Assembly (NCBI RefSeq): GCF_001375595.1
Contig: NZ_CVJQ01000001.1
Span: 992,001 to 1,056,000, forward strand
From: Phenylobacterium immobile (ATCC 35973)
GTDB taxonomy: Bacteria > Pseudomonadota > Alphaproteobacteria > Caulobacterales > Caulobacteraceae
Reading direction: 5' to 3'
DNA length: 64,000 nt
In this document: one piece after another, positions 17,811 through 27,800 of the stretch
Layout of the letters: each line of letters begins with the position of its first letter
Numbering within the stretch: the first letter of the stretch is position 1
The notes under the pieces: model-generated
What the model saw: the letters and a program-made list of their open reading frames with translations, nothing else
What the model was told of the DNA's origin: nothing
The model's database searches: none
Made by a program: the position numbers and the translations under genes

Positions 17811-19226
17811 TCAAAGCCCGCCGTCGCGGTCTAGGTAAAGGCGTGCAATGTCGCGCAGATCCTGCGCGGTCATCCCTGCCCCCTCAGGTAAAGGCGCGTC
17901 GGCTGGAAAAGTTCCCGAAAGCCTGGCCGCAGTCGCCAGCGAGCGGCGGCCGGCGGCGAGCTGACCGCGCTCTATCCGCAATAGGCCGAGCTGCATGTGC
18001 GCGAGCGCGAACCCGTCATCCAAATAGAGCGTCTTGCGCAGCGCCGCCTCTGCGGCGTCGGGCAAGTCCAAGCCCTTGGACAGAACGCCCTCGTAATAGC
18101 GCAGAACGGGGTCGTCCGGCGCCGCTTTAAGCGCCGCCGCGGTCGCCTTCAGCGCGCCTTCCAGGTCGCCCAAGTCCGCCCTCGCGCGAATCTGGGCGAC
18201 GCCCTCGTGGCTGGGCGGCTCCGCCGCGGCCGGCGCAGCGGCGGCGGGGGCGGTCGGCCGGCCGGGCATGGGCGCGATGGGCGCGGCCGGCTCCCAGGCC
18301 ACGGCTTTCTCGGCCAGGCCATGGAAGACGTCCGAAGGCGCAGGCGCCTGTTCGATCGCCTCGATCTGCGGCGCGGTCAGGGGCCGGTAGGCGGTGACGT
18401 GGGGCAGGTGGGTCGCCTGGGCGAAGCGGTCGAAGCCCGAGTTTGGCTCGGCGTGGCCGACCAAAAGCCAGCCCTCCGGCGTTAGCCGCTCGGTCAGGGC
18501 CTGGGCGATGGCCAGCACCGTGTCCGGGTGGAAATAGATCAGGACGTTGCGGCACAGGATCAGGTCGTAATCCGTCAGCTCCAGCGGCGGCGCCGGACTG
18601 AGCAGGTCCATCAGGTTCAGATACTGAAAGCGCGCGGCGATGCGATGCTTGCGTTTCAGGCTCCACTTCTCAGGTCCCGGCCCCGGGGTGAACCAAGCCT
18701 CGCGCTCGCCGTCGGTCAGTGTGCGGGTCGCCCAGCGGCCATATTCGGCGCGGCGCGCTGCGGCGAGAAAGGTCTCGTTGATGTCCACGCCGAGGATCGA
18801 GACCCGCCAGTCGGCGCGCGCTTCGCCCAACATCTGGTCGATGAGGATCGCCAGGGAATAGGGCTCCGCGCCGGTGGCGCAGCCGGCGCTCAGGATCCGC
18901 ACCCGCTTCTCGCCTGCGCGGCGCCCGAAAATCTCGGGCAGGATAGTCTCGCGCAGGGCCTCGAACTGCTCGGCGTAGCGGAAGAAGAAGGTCTCACCGA
19001 TGGTGATCTCGGCCTCGAGAGCGGCCCATTCGCCAGGCTCGGTCTCCAGTCGCCGCAGATAGCCGGGCAGGGTGGTCTCGCCGGTCGCGCGCATCCGTCG
19101 ACGCGCGCGTTCCCACAGGAGATCGTCCTTGTCGGCGTAGTAGAAGTGGCCCGTGCGGCTGATGACCTGCCGCTTCAGGGTCTCCAACGCATCAGGCGGC
19201 GGGGGTGCGGCCTCAGATCGTCTCAC
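17811..19226 (-). CDS. cheR: Chemoreceptor methyltransferase CheR with C-terminal TPR region
   Basis: 471 residues. The N-terminal helical CheR domain is followed by the SAM-binding methyltransferase domain (ILSAGCATGAEPYSLAILI; DLILCRNVLIYF) up to about residue 270. An Ala/Pro-rich linker leads to TPR-like helices (about 330-450: DDPVLRYYEGVLSKGLDLPDAAEAAL). CheR-TPR fusions are typical of WspC/FrzF-class systems. It methylates glutamates of the operon's receptor. The GTG start overlaps the cheW stop as GTGA. Confidence 0.93.
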   Translation of the reverse strand: MRRSEAAPPPPDALETLKRQVISRTGHFYYADKDDLLWERARRRMRATGETTLPGYLRRLETEPGEWAALEAEITIGETFFFRYAEQFEALRETILPEIFGRRAGEKRVRILSAGCATGAEPYSLAILIDQMLGEARADWRVSILGVDINETFLAAARRAEYGRWATRTLTDGEREAWFTPGPGPEKWSLKRKHRIAARFQYLNLMDLLSPAPPLELTDYDLILCRNVLIYFHPDTVLAIAQALTERLTPEGWLLVGHAEPNSGFDRFAQATHLPHVTAYRPLTAPQIEAIEQAPAPSDVFHGLAEKAVAWEPAAPIAPMPGRPTAPAAAAPAAAEPPSHEGVAQIRARADLGDLEGALKATAAALKAAPDDPVLRYYEGVLSKGLDLPDAAEAALRKTLYLDDGFALAHMQLGLLRIERGQLAAGRRSLATAARLSGTFPADAPLPEGAGMTAQDLRDIARLYLDRDGGL

Positions 19227-19717
19227 GCTTGCGCGGACGCGGCGTCAGCGATGCGGGCGCGCGCGGCCTCCGCCAATTCGGCCAGGCGCAGGCGTTCCTC
19301 TTCCAGCAAGAGCCCTTGCGGATCGAGCAGGCTCACCATCCGTCCGCCGATTGTCAGACGCGCCGTGATCAGGCCATTTACGCTCTCCGCGGGCGCCGCC
19401 GCTGAGGCGCTGTCGGCGGTCGTGGTGAGGTCGGTGACACGATCGACGAGCAGGCCCAGGCCGCCTTCGGCCAAGTGCAGGATGTGGCGGTAGACGTCCT
19501 GCGGGTCGTCCTTCCCGGCCTGGCCCACCAGGGCCCCGAGGTCAGCGACGGCCAGGGGTTCGCCACCCAGGTTGAGAAACCCGGCCAGCACCGCAGGAGA
19601 CCCGACCGGGCGATCGAGGATCGCCAGCGGCAGGATCTCGGCCACGGCGGCGGCGGGCAGGGCGAACAGCGACTCCTCCAGGCGGAAGATCAGAAACGGT
19701 CCGGTCGGCGCGATCAT
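19223..19717 (-). CDS. cheW: CheW coupling protein
   Basis: 164 residues with a full CheW fold: FLIFRLEESLFALPAAAVAEILPL at the N-terminus, LAGFLNLGGEPLAVADLGALVG, and LGLLVDRVTDL. It is the first gene of the chemosensory operon, with an ATG at 19717, and is translationally coupled to cheR. It bridges the receptor and the CheA kinase. The 130 bases upstream, shared with the divergent permease gene, should contain the operon promoter. Confidence 0.9.
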   Translation of the reverse strand: MIAPTGPFLIFRLEESLFALPAAAVAEILPLAILDRPVGSPAVLAGFLNLGGEPLAVADLGALVGQAGKDDPQDVYRHILHLAEGGLGLLVDRVTDLTTTADSASAAAPAESVNGLITARLTIGGRMVSLLDPQGLLLEEERLRLAELAEAARARIADAASAQA

Positions 19718-19847
19718 GCGTCTACCAACACCATCCCGTCGCGCGCGCCAAGACCGGCGGGATCGTGGGAAGGTTTGCGCCGGACCCTAAATCGTCGGCT
19801 AAGGTCTAGCAGGGCCGCCCAGACGCCCATCGAGCCGAAGGTCCGCC

Positions 19848-20330
19848 ATGGAAAAGTTCTTCACACGGTTCGCCAGCGCGACCGCCAAGGCCACGGGGAG
19901 CCCCGCCGCCTTCCTGATCTGCGTCGCCATGGTCCTGCTCTGGGCCGCCACCGGCCCGATCTTTAAGTTCTCCGAGACTTGGCAACTCGTCATCAACACC
20001 TCGACGACCATCATCACCTTTCTGATGGTTTTCCTGATCCAGAACACCCAGAACCGCGATAGCGAGGCGGTGCAGACCAAGCTGGACGAACTGATCCTGA
20101 CCTCCGACGCCGAAAACGAGTTCGTTGGGATCGAGAAGCTTTCGAACAAGGAGCTCGACGCCTTGCACGCCCGTTGCCGGGCCGCCGCGATGGCCAGCCA
20201 CGCGTTGCTGGCGCGGACCGCTGAGGAAAAGCGTGCGCGCGAAGAGGCGGCCTCCGAAAGGCCCCGCGCGCCGCGGCGGGCCAAGGCGCGTGCCAAGCCC
20301 GGGACCCGCAGTCCGTCCGCGAGTAGCTGA
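19848..20330 (+). CDS. Low-affinity iron permease family membrane protein
   Basis: 160 residues. Two transmembrane segments are clear: PAAFLICVAMVLLWAATGPIF (about 19-39) and a second around LVINTSTTIITFLMVFLIQNTQNRD, whose VFLIQNTQNRD ending is the hallmark of the Fe_permease (PF04120) family. The cytoplasmic tail (about 110-160) is rich in Arg, Ala and Pro. Bacterial members are short and their transport role is poorly established. It diverges from the chemosensory operon and overlaps the end of the DUF899 remnant by a few bases. Confidence 0.82.
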   Translation: MEKFFTRFASATAKATGSPAAFLICVAMVLLWAATGPIFKFSETWQLVINTSTTIITFLMVFLIQNTQNRDSEAVQTKLDELILTSDAENEFVGIEKLSNKELDALHARCRAAAMASHALLARTAEEKRAREEAASERPRAPRRAKARAKPGTRSPSASS

Positions 20331-20926
20331 GTTTGGGATACCGGTCGGTCCCGCGGCCCTCCGGGGTCAGGTCCAGCAGGTTCCACACCGTGCCCAAGTC
20401 GATCGGGCCGCGCGCATCCTGGCCGGGATCGGCCATTTCGCCGCTCATCTCGCCGGCCCAGAAAAACCGCGCGCGCGCCGTCGCGCTTGACGATCACCAG
20501 GGCCGGGCATTCTCCGACGCCTTGGGGCGACAGGCTCAGGCCGTTCGGAAAGATGTCGCCGACTGTCTGGACGAAATCGAGGTCGCGCCAGCCGCTTTCG
20601 CGGGCGAAGGCCAACTGCTGTTCGACAGGACTGCGGCCCAGGATCTCAGGGCGACGCGTTGCTTGATATCAGCGCCGTCGCCGTTCAGCGCGCCGAGCAC
20701 GTTTGTGCACATCGGACACGGCCGCTCGCGCTCGGGCCCGTACATCCGAATAGGTGACCAGCGCGCCCTTGTCGCCGAACCGGTCGAGCAGGCCGACGTC
20801 CTGGCCGTTGACCTCCTTGAAGCGATAATCCGTCTCGATCACAGGACCATCCGGCAGCGCCTGGCGCTGCTCGGAGACGCGGGTGATATCGCGGCGCAAG
20901 GCCGCCTGGGCGATGGTTGCTCTCAA
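20323..20926 (-). pseudogene. DUF899 (thioredoxin-like) family remnant with frameshifts
   Basis: Four consecutive minus-strand segments in alternating frames together read as a DUF899 protein. First is DITRVSEQRQALPDGPVIETDYRF up to KGALVTYS. Second is MYGPERERPCPMCTNVLGALNG up to IKQRVAL, with the CPMC redox-type motif. Third is FARESGWRDLDFVQTVGDIF up to GECPALVIVKRDG. Last is GEMSGEMADPG up to the typical C-terminal WNLLDLTPEGRGT...YPKLSY. At least three frameshifts are needed, the usual stop after YPKLSY is lost, and the N-terminus appears truncated at the IclR gene. It cannot make the family protein. Confidence 0.8.
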
Positions 20927-21675
20927 GCTGGCGCAAGTCGCGCCTGAATGGCGCTTGCAGCTTCGGTCAACGCCGCGCGCGCGCGCGCCTCAAAGGCCTC
21001 GTCGAAGCGAGCGATGGGAGCGGATACCGAAAGCGCTGCGACAATGCGGCCACCCCAGCCGCGTACGGGGGCGGCGATGCACTTGAGGGTCTCGAAGATC
21101 TCGCGGTCGTCGAGGGCGAAACCTTCCTTGCGCACCTGGACCAGCTGGGTCTTCAGAACCTGGGGATCGATGATGGTGTGCGGGGTCAGGCTGACAAAGG
21201 GGTCGCCGGAGAGGTAGGCCTGCAGATCCTCCGCAGGCAGTTGGGCTAGCAGGACCTTGCCGATCCCCGAGCAATAGGCCTCCAGCTGCATGCCTTCGCG
21301 GGTGAACAGGGGATCGGCGCCGCCGGCCTCCTTGGCGAGGTAGGTGACCATATCGCCGTCCAAGACGCCCAGGTGCGCCGTTTGCCCGCAGGCCTTGGCC
21401 AACACCTTCAGCGCAGGCCGTCCCAGGTGCGCCAGCACCGCGCGCTCGTCGAGGCTGCGGCCGAGTTCGATCAGGCGCGCGCCGGGCAGATAGCTGCCCG
21501 GCTTCTCGCGCAGCATGTAGCCGGCTTGAACCAGCGTCGTCATCAGCCTGTGCGCCGTGGCGGGAGGCAGGCCCGCCTCTTCAGCGATCTCGTCGATCGC
21601 CCGATCACCGCGGTTGACGGCGAGCTCCATAAGCTCAAGCGCCTTAAGCAGGCTTCGGGCGGGGGGTGTCGCCAT
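20923..21675 (-). CDS. IclR-family transcriptional regulator
   Basis: 250 residues with an N-terminal winged helix (IDEIAEEAGLPPATAHRLMTTLVQAGYM) and a C-terminal effector domain (LEAYCSGIGKVLLAQLPAEDL; GFALDDREIFETLKCIAAPVRGWGG), the usual IclR architecture and length. It is transcribed divergently from the hydratase-dehydrogenase-aldolase operon, so it is the likely local regulator. The effector is probably an aromatic acid or pathway intermediate (inference). Two palindromes lie in the shared intergenic region. Confidence 0.92.
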   Translation of the reverse strand: MATPPARSLLKALELMELAVNRGDRAIDEIAEEAGLPPATAHRLMTTLVQAGYMLREKPGSYLPGARLIELGRSLDERAVLAHLGRPALKVLAKACGQTAHLGVLDGDMVTYLAKEAGGADPLFTREGMQLEAYCSGIGKVLLAQLPAEDLQAYLSGDPFVSLTPHTIIDPQVLKTQLVQVRKEGFALDDREIFETLKCIAAPVRGWGGRIVAALSVSAPIARFDEAFEARARAALTEAASAIQARLAPA

Positions 21676-21690
21676 GGCCGCGCTCCATCT

Positions 21691-21707
21691 TTCTCACAAT
21701 GTGAGAA
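21691..21707. promoter_or_regulatory. Palindrome, candidate IclR operator 1
   Basis: TTCTCACAATGTGAGAA is a 17-base inverted repeat with one central base, located 16 bases before the IclR start. It is positioned for autoregulation. Assignment to this IclR protein is inferred. Confidence 0.5.
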
Positions 21708-21740
21708 TATCAACTTCCTGGGCCGTTGTCCCGCGCCGCA

Positions 21741-21764
21741 TATGGAATAGGTTCCGCATCCATA
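21741..21764. promoter_or_regulatory. Nested inverted repeat, candidate IclR operator 2
   Basis: TATGGA and TCCATA arms flank an inner GGAATAGGTTCC partial palindrome, about 50 bases before the hydratase start. The position suits control of the catabolic operon. Confidence 0.4.
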
Positions 21765-21810
21765 AGCAGCGGGTCTCGAAAACCCGCGCAGGGAGAGAAA
21801 AGGGTCACGG

Positions 21811-22596
21811 ATGTCCAAACCTGACTACAACGCGCTCGCCGAGCGCTTGCGCGGCGCCTACGGCGGAACGCCTGTGCCGCCGATGCGCGATGGCCTGGAG
21901 CCAGGCGACGCCGACGGCGCTTACGCCGTGCAGCGCCTGAACACGCAACATTGGGTCAAGCAAGGCCGCCGCATCGTCGGCCGCAAGATCGGCCTCACCG
22001 CCAAGGCCGTCCAGACGCAGCTCGGCGTCGACCAGCCGGACTTCGGCGTGCTCTTCGCCGACATGGAAGTGCCGGACGGCGGAACGCTGGCCACCTCGAG
22101 CCTGATCAAGGGCCGCGTCGAGGCCGAGGTCGCCCTGGTGCTCGGCCGCGATCTCGACAGCCCTGACGTCGGCTATGGCGAGCTGCTGCGCGCTGTGGAA
22201 TACGCCGTGCCGGCCCTGGAGATCGTCGACAGCCGCATCGCCGACTGGAAGATCACCTTCGCCGACACCGTCGCCGATAACGGCTCGTCCGCCTATTATG
22301 TCCTGGGCCGTGAGCCCAAGTCGCTGAGCGGCCTCGACCTTCTCACCTGCGGCATGATCATGGAGTTCGATGGCTCCGTGGTGTCGATGGGCGTCGGCGC
22401 GGCCTGTCTCGGCCATCCCCTGATCTCGGCGGCCTGGCTCGCCAAGACCCTGGCGCAGGCGGGCGAACCGCTCCGCGCCGGCGACGTGGTCCTCACCGGG
22501 GCTCTTGGCCCGATGGTCGATCTTAAGCCTGGGATCCATGTCCGCGCACAAGTCGGCGGTTTGGGCTCAGTTGGTTTCAATTTTCGGGAAGCATGA
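21811..22596 (+). CDS. 2-hydroxypenta-2,4-dienoate (2-keto-4-pentenoate) hydratase
   Basis: 261 residues of the MhpD/XylJ/BphH fumarylacetoacetase-like fold. Visible motifs are [23 protein letters not shown], the metal-binding acidic set in [13 protein letters not shown], and [15 protein letters not shown]. It hydrates 2-hydroxypentadienoate, the product of extradiol cleavage and hydrolysis, to 4-hydroxy-2-oxovalerate. It is the first gene of a coupled three-gene operon; its stop overlaps the next start by 4 bases. A 4-oxalocrotonate decarboxylase is the closest alternative, but the partner genes and the hydrolase elsewhere favour the hydratase. Confidence 0.9.
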   Translation: MSKPDYNALAERLRGAYGGTPVPPMRDGLEPGDADGAYAVQRLNTQHWVKQGRRIVGRKIGLTAKAVQTQLGVDQPDFGVLFADMEVPDGGTLATSSLIKGRVEAEVALVLGRDLDSPDVGYGELLRAVEYAVPALEIVDSRIADWKITFADTVADNGSSAYYVLGREPKSLSGLDLLTCGMIMEFDGSVVSMGVGAACLGHPLISAAWLAKTLAQAGEPLRAGDVVLTGALGPMVDLKPGIHVRAQVGGLGSVGFNFREA

Positions 22597-23543
22597 CAAT
22601 GACTGATAAGGTGAAAGTCGCCATTATCGGGTCGGGCAATATCGGCACCGACCTGATGATCAAGGTGATGCGGCTGTCCAAGGTGCTCGAGATGGGCGCC
22701 ATGGTCGGCGTCGACCCCAACTCCGACGGCCTGGCCCGCGCCGCCCGCATGGGCGTGCCGACCACGCACGAAGGCATCGATGGCTTGGTCAAGATGCCTG
22801 AGTTCGCGGACATCCAGATCATCTTCGACGCCACCTCGGCGGGCGCCCATAAGAAGCACGACGCGGTCGCGCGCCAATATGGCAAGCGCATGATCGACCT
22901 GACGCCGGCGGCCATCGGGCCCTACACGATCCCGGCGGTGAACGGCGAAGCCAACCTCGACGAGCCGAACGTGAACATGGTCACCTGCGGCGGCCAGGCG
23001 ACGATCCCGATTGTGGCCGCGGTCAACCGCGTCTCGCCCGTGATCTTCGGCGAGATCGTTGCGTCGATTTCATCCAAGTCGGCGGGCCCGGGCACCCGGG
23101 CCAACATCGACGAGTTCACTGAGACCACATCGCTGGCCATTGAAAAGGTCGGCGGCGCGCGTCACGGCAAGGCGATCATCATCCTGAACCCCGCCGAGCC
23201 GCCGCTGATCATGCGCGACACCGTCTATTGCCTCTGCGGTCCGGAAGCGGATGAAGCGGCCATCGAGAAGTCGATCCTTGAGATGGTCGAGGAGGTGAAG
23301 ACCTTCGTTCCAGGCTATCGCCTGAAGCAGAAGGTGCAGTTCGAGCGTTTCAGCGACAACGAGGGACTGTTCATTCCGGAGCTGGACGAAAGCTTCCCAG
23401 GCCTGAAGGTCTCGGTGTTCCTCGAAGTCGAGGGCGCCGCCCACTACCTGCCAGCCTACGCCGGCAACCTCGACATCATGACATCGGCCGCGTTGAAGAC
23501 CGCTGAGCGGATCGTGACGCGCACTAAGGAGTTGGCGGCATGA
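22593..23543 (+). CDS. Acetaldehyde dehydrogenase (acylating)
   Basis: 316 residues, the MhpF/BphJ/DmpF type. The Rossmann motif GSGNIGTDL lies at the N-terminus, and the catalytic Cys is in [13 protein letters not shown] (about residue 132). The family segments [21 protein letters not shown] and [10 protein letters not shown] are present. It oxidises acetaldehyde channelled from the adjacent aldolase to acetyl-CoA with NAD+ and CoA. It overlaps both neighbours by 4 bases, consistent with the known aldolase-dehydrogenase complex. Confidence 0.95.
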   Translation: MTMTDKVKVAIIGSGNIGTDLMIKVMRLSKVLEMGAMVGVDPNSDGLARAARMGVPTTHEGIDGLVKMPEFADIQIIFDATSAGAHKKHDAVARQYGKRMIDLTPAAIGPYTIPAVNGEANLDEPNVNMVTCGGQATIPIVAAVNRVSPVIFGEIVASISSKSAGPGTRANIDEFTETTSLAIEKVGGARHGKAIIILNPAEPPLIMRDTVYCLCGPEADEAAIEKSILEMVEEVKTFVPGYRLKQKVQFERFSDNEGLFIPELDESFPGLKVSVFLEVEGAAHYLPAYAGNLDIMTSAALKTAERIVTRTKELAA

Positions 23544-24574
23544 CCGTTCCCACTGGCAAGCTCTACATCCAGGACGTGACCCTGCGCGATGGCATGCACG
23601 CCATTCGCCACCAGTACAGCCTCGACCACGTTCGCACGATCGCCAAGGCCCTCGACGAGGCCAAGGTGGACGCCATCGAAGTCGCCCACGGCGACGGCCT
23701 GGCCGGCTCCTCGTTCAACTACGGCTTCGGCGCCCATACCGACTGGGAATGGATCGAGGCGGTGGCCGATGTTCTTGAGAACGCCGTCCTCACCACCCTG
23801 CTCCTGCCGGGCATCGGCACGGTGCACGACCTGAAGCACGCCTATCAACTGGGCGTCCGTTCGGTCCGCATCGCGACGCACTGCACCGAGGCCGACGTCG
23901 CCAAGCAGCACATCGAAGCCGCCCGCGGCCTCGGCATGGACGTCGCAGGCTTCCTGATGATGAGCCACATGAGCCCGCCGGAAGCGCTGGCCCAGCAGGC
24001 TCTGCTGATGGAAAGCTATGGCGCCCACTGCGTCTACGTCACCGACTCCGGTGGCGCGATGACCATGGACGACGTTTCCGCGCGCCTCGCCGCCTACGAC
24101 AAGGTCCTGAAGCCTGAGACCCAGCGCGGCATCCACGCTCACCACAACCTGAGCCTGGGCGTCGCCAACTCCATCGCCGCCGTCCAAGGCGGCGCGGTGC
24201 GGGTCGATGCGTCGCTGGCCGGCATGGGGGCGGGCGCGGGCAACGCGCCGCTCGAAGTGTTCATCGCCGCCGCCGACGTCTACGGCTGGAACCATGGCAC
24301 CGACCTCTTCAAGCTGATGGACGCCGCCGAGGAACTGGTGCGCCCGCTGCAGGACCGTCCGGTCCGGGTGGACCGCGAGACTCTCAGTCTCGGCTACGCC
24401 GGTGTCTACTCGAGCTTCCTGCGTCACGCCGAGCGCGCCGCGGAGCGCTACGGCCTCGACACCCGCACGATCCTCATCGAGCTGGGCCGTCGTCGCATGG
24501 TCGGCGGTCAGGAAGACATGATCGTCGACGTGGCGCTCGACATGCTAAAGAAGAACGAGACCGAAAGCGCCTAA
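23540..24574 (+). CDS. 4-hydroxy-2-oxovalerate aldolase
   Basis: 344 residues of the MhpE/BphI/DmpG class. It shows the HMGL-like TIM barrel start [14 protein letters not shown] with metal Asp and Arg, IEVAHGDGL, a further conserved element [13 protein letters not shown] (metal His pair), and [13 protein letters not shown]. It cleaves 4-hydroxy-2-oxovalerate into pyruvate and acetaldehyde and passes the aldehyde to the dehydrogenase encoded just upstream. It is the last gene of the operon and is followed by a strong terminator. Confidence 0.95.
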   Translation: MTVPTGKLYIQDVTLRDGMHAIRHQYSLDHVRTIAKALDEAKVDAIEVAHGDGLAGSSFNYGFGAHTDWEWIEAVADVLENAVLTTLLLPGIGTVHDLKHAYQLGVRSVRIATHCTEADVAKQHIEAARGLGMDVAGFLMMSHMSPPEALAQQALLMESYGAHCVYVTDSGGAMTMDDVSARLAAYDKVLKPETQRGIHAHHNLSLGVANSIAAVQGGAVRVDASLAGMGAGAGNAPLEVFIAAADVYGWNHGTDLFKLMDAAEELVRPLQDRPVRVDRETLSLGYAGVYSSFLRHAERAAERYGLDTRTILIELGRRRMVGGQEDMIVDVALDMLKKNETESA

Positions 24575-24597
24575 ACCGCGCTTTTCGGGCAGGATTT

Positions 24598-24639
24598 GCC
24601 GCCTGGGCCGGTTTGAGCCGGCCCAGGCGGCTTTTCTTT
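24598..24639 (+). terminator. Rho-independent terminator of the lower-pathway operon
   Basis: A perfect 14-base stem (GCCGCCTGGGCCGG paired with its complement) with a TTTGAG loop, followed by TTTTCTTT. It lies 23 bases after the aldolase stop. Confidence 0.92.
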
Positions 24640-24853
24640 GCCCCAGCGTGTCGTCCGGTGACTTGCGCAGGCAAGCCGATTGGTGGAGAGCAAGTCCGCC
24701 GTCGACCTGCGTATTTCGGGCCGCGCCACTGACGTGAATTTTGACCAACCCAGGCCTGTCGGGGGCCGTGCTGGTTTAGAAACTGAGCGGACGCCAAGAG
24801 CCGCCGGTCGAGCCACGCCGATCTGACGGGCGCCTCAAGAACGGCTGCCTGCG

Positions 24854-27800
24854 ATGACTGCTCACTTCCGCCGGATCATGGTCGCCAATCGCTCGGAGAT
24901 CGCGATCCGCGTCTTTCGCGCCGCGACCGAACTGGGCATCACCACCGTCGCTGTCTACGCCGAGCAGGACAAGCTGTCCCTGCATCGCTTCAAGGCGGAC
25001 GAGGCCTATGAGATCGGCCACGGCAAGGGCCCGATCGAAGCCTATCTGGCCATTGACGAGCTGATCGCGGTCGCCAAGGCCGCCAAGGTCGACGCCATCC
25101 ATCCGGGCTATGGCTTCCTGTCGGAGAGCCCGGAGTTCGCCGAGGCCTGCGCCGCCGCCGGCATCGTCTTCATCGGCCCCTCGCCTCAGACTATGCGCGA
25201 CCTTGGCAACAAGGTCTCGGCCCGCAACCTCGCCATCTCCTGCGGTGCGCCGGTGATGCCGGCCACCGCGCCGCTGCCGGACGATCCGGAGACCATCAAG
25301 AACCTGGCTGAGGAGATCGGCTATCCCGTGATGCTGAAGGCGTCGTGGGGCGGCGGTGGCCGTGGCATGCGGCCGATCGAGGACGCCAGCGCCCTGATCG
25401 CCACGGTAGAAAGCGCCAAGCGCGAGGCGCGTTCGGCCTTCGGCAAGGACGAGGTCTATTTCGAAAAGCTGGTCCGCCGCGCCCACCACATCGAGGTCCA
25501 GATCCTCGGCGACAGCCACGGCAACCTTGTCCACCTTTATGAGCGCGACTGCTCGGTCCAGCGTCGCCGCCAGAAGATCATCGAGCGTGCGCCGGCGCCG
25601 TACCTGCCGGTCGAGACCCGCGACGCCCTGTGCGAGGCGGCCCTGAAGATCTGCCGCGCCACCAACTACCGCGGCGCCGGCACCGTCGAGTTCCTGGTCG
25701 ATCGCGACACGGGCGCCTTCTACTTCATCGAGGTCAATCCGCGCGTCCAGGTCGAGCACACGGTGACCGAGGTCGTCACCGGCCTCGACATCGTCAAGGC
25801 GCAGATCCGCATCGCCGAAGGCGGCCGCATCGGCGTGCCCGAAGAAACCGGCATCCCGACGCAGGACAAGATCCGTGTCGATGGCCACGCGCTGCAGTGC
25901 CGGATCACCACCGAGAACCCTGAGAACAACTTCATCCCGGACTATGGCCGGATCACCGCCTTCCGCGGCGCCTTCGGCTTCGGCATCCGCGTGGACGGCG
26001 GCACCGCCTATTCAGGGGCCGTGGTCACGCGGTTCTACGACCCGCTGCTGGAGAAAATCACCGCCTGGGCGCCGACGCCGGAAGAGACCATCGCCCGCAT
26101 GGACCGGGCGCTGCGGGAGTATCGTATCCGGGGGGTGGCGACGAACCTGCCGTTCCTTGAGGAGCTGCTGAGCCACCCGAAGTTCAGGTCCGGGGACTAC
26201 ACCACGAGCTTCGTCGACGAGACACCGGAGTTGCTGCAGCTGCGCCGCCGCCGCGACCGGGCCACTCGTCTCCTCACCTACATCGCTGATGTCACCATCA
26301 ACGGCCATCCGGAGACTCGCGACCGGCCCAAGCCCTCGCCCCGCGCGCGCGCGGCCGTGCCGCCGAAGTTCACGCCTTCGGTCGCGCCGAAGGCCGCGAA
26401 GCCGCTGCTGACCGAACTTGGCCCTAAGGGCTTCGCCGATTGGATGTTGGCCCAGACGCGGCCGCTGGTGACCGACACCACCATGCGCGACGCGCACCAG
26501 TCGCTGATCGCCACGCGCATGCGCACCCATGACATCGTCGCCGTCGCCGGCGCCTACAACGACGGCTTGCCCAACCTGCTGTCGCTGGAGTGCTGGGGCG
26601 GGGCGACCTTCGACGTCGCCATGCGCTTTCTGTCGGAAGACCCCTGGGACCGGCTGGCGAAGCTTCGCGAACGCACCCCGAACCTGCTGCTGCAAATGCT
26701 GCTGCGTGGCGCCAATGGCGTTGGCTACACCAACTATCCCGACAATGTGGTCCAGCACTTCATCCGCCAGGCCGCCGAGAACGGCGTCGACCTTTTCCGG
26801 ATTTTCGACTGCTTCAACTGGGTCGAGAACATGCGCGTCGCCATCGACGCCGTGGTTGAAACCGGCGCGATCGCCGAGGGCGCCATCTGCTACACCGGCG
26901 ATATCTTCGATCCCAGCCGGACGAAGTACAGCCTGGCCTACTACGTCGACATGGCCAAGCAGCTGGAAGCCGCCGGCTGCCACATCCTGGCGATCAAGGA
27001 CATGGCGGGCCTTTTGAAGCCCAAGGCCGCGACGGCGCTGATCACAGCGCTGAAGCAGGAGGTCGGCCTGCCGATCCACCTGCACACCCACGACACCTCG
27101 GGCCTGTCGGCCGCGACGGTGCTGGCCGCGGTCGAGGCCGGCGTCGACGCCTTCGATGCGGCCATGGACCCGATGTCGGGCGCGACCGCCCAGCCCTGCC
27201 TTGGCTCTATCGTCGAGGCCCTGCGCCACAGCGACCGCGACACCGAACTATCGGGCGCTTCGATTCGCGGCATCGCCGACTATTGGGATGCGGTTCGCCC
27301 GCAGTACGCCGCCTTTGAAAGCGACCTGCGCTCGGGCGCCTCTGAAGTCTATCTCCACGAAATGCCCGGCGGCCAGTTCACCAACCTGCAGGAGCAGGCG
27401 CGCAGCCTGGGCCTCGACAATCGCTGGCCAGAGGTCGCCGTCGCCTATCGCCAGGCGAACGATCTCTTCGGCGACATCGTCAAGGTGACGCCCTCGTCCA
27501 AGGTCGTCGGCGACATGGCCCTGATGATGGTCAGCCAGGACCTGACGCCGGCCGACGTGCTCGACCCGGCGAAGGACATCGCCTTCCCGGTCTCGGTCGT
27601 CGAGATGCTGCGCGGCGACCTCGGCCAACCTCCCGGCGGCTGGCCCAAGGACCTGCAGAAGAAGGCGCTGAAGGGCGAGACGCCGATCACGGTTCGGCCC
27701 GGCGCGCTGCTGGCGCCGCTGGACCTGGAGACCGCCCGAGTCGAGGGCGCCAATCGCGCCGGCAGGGCGATCACCGAACGCGAGTTCGCCGCCTATCTGA

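Noticed and set aside
17743..17814. TTG-initiated N-terminal extension of the CheW-like protein overlapping cheR
   Set aside because: Not conserved in character; the ATG at 17742 has a much better ribosome site.
24776..25888. Long minus-strand frame inside pyruvate carboxylase
   Set aside because: Antisense shadow of a highly conserved gene; no domain or ribosome site.
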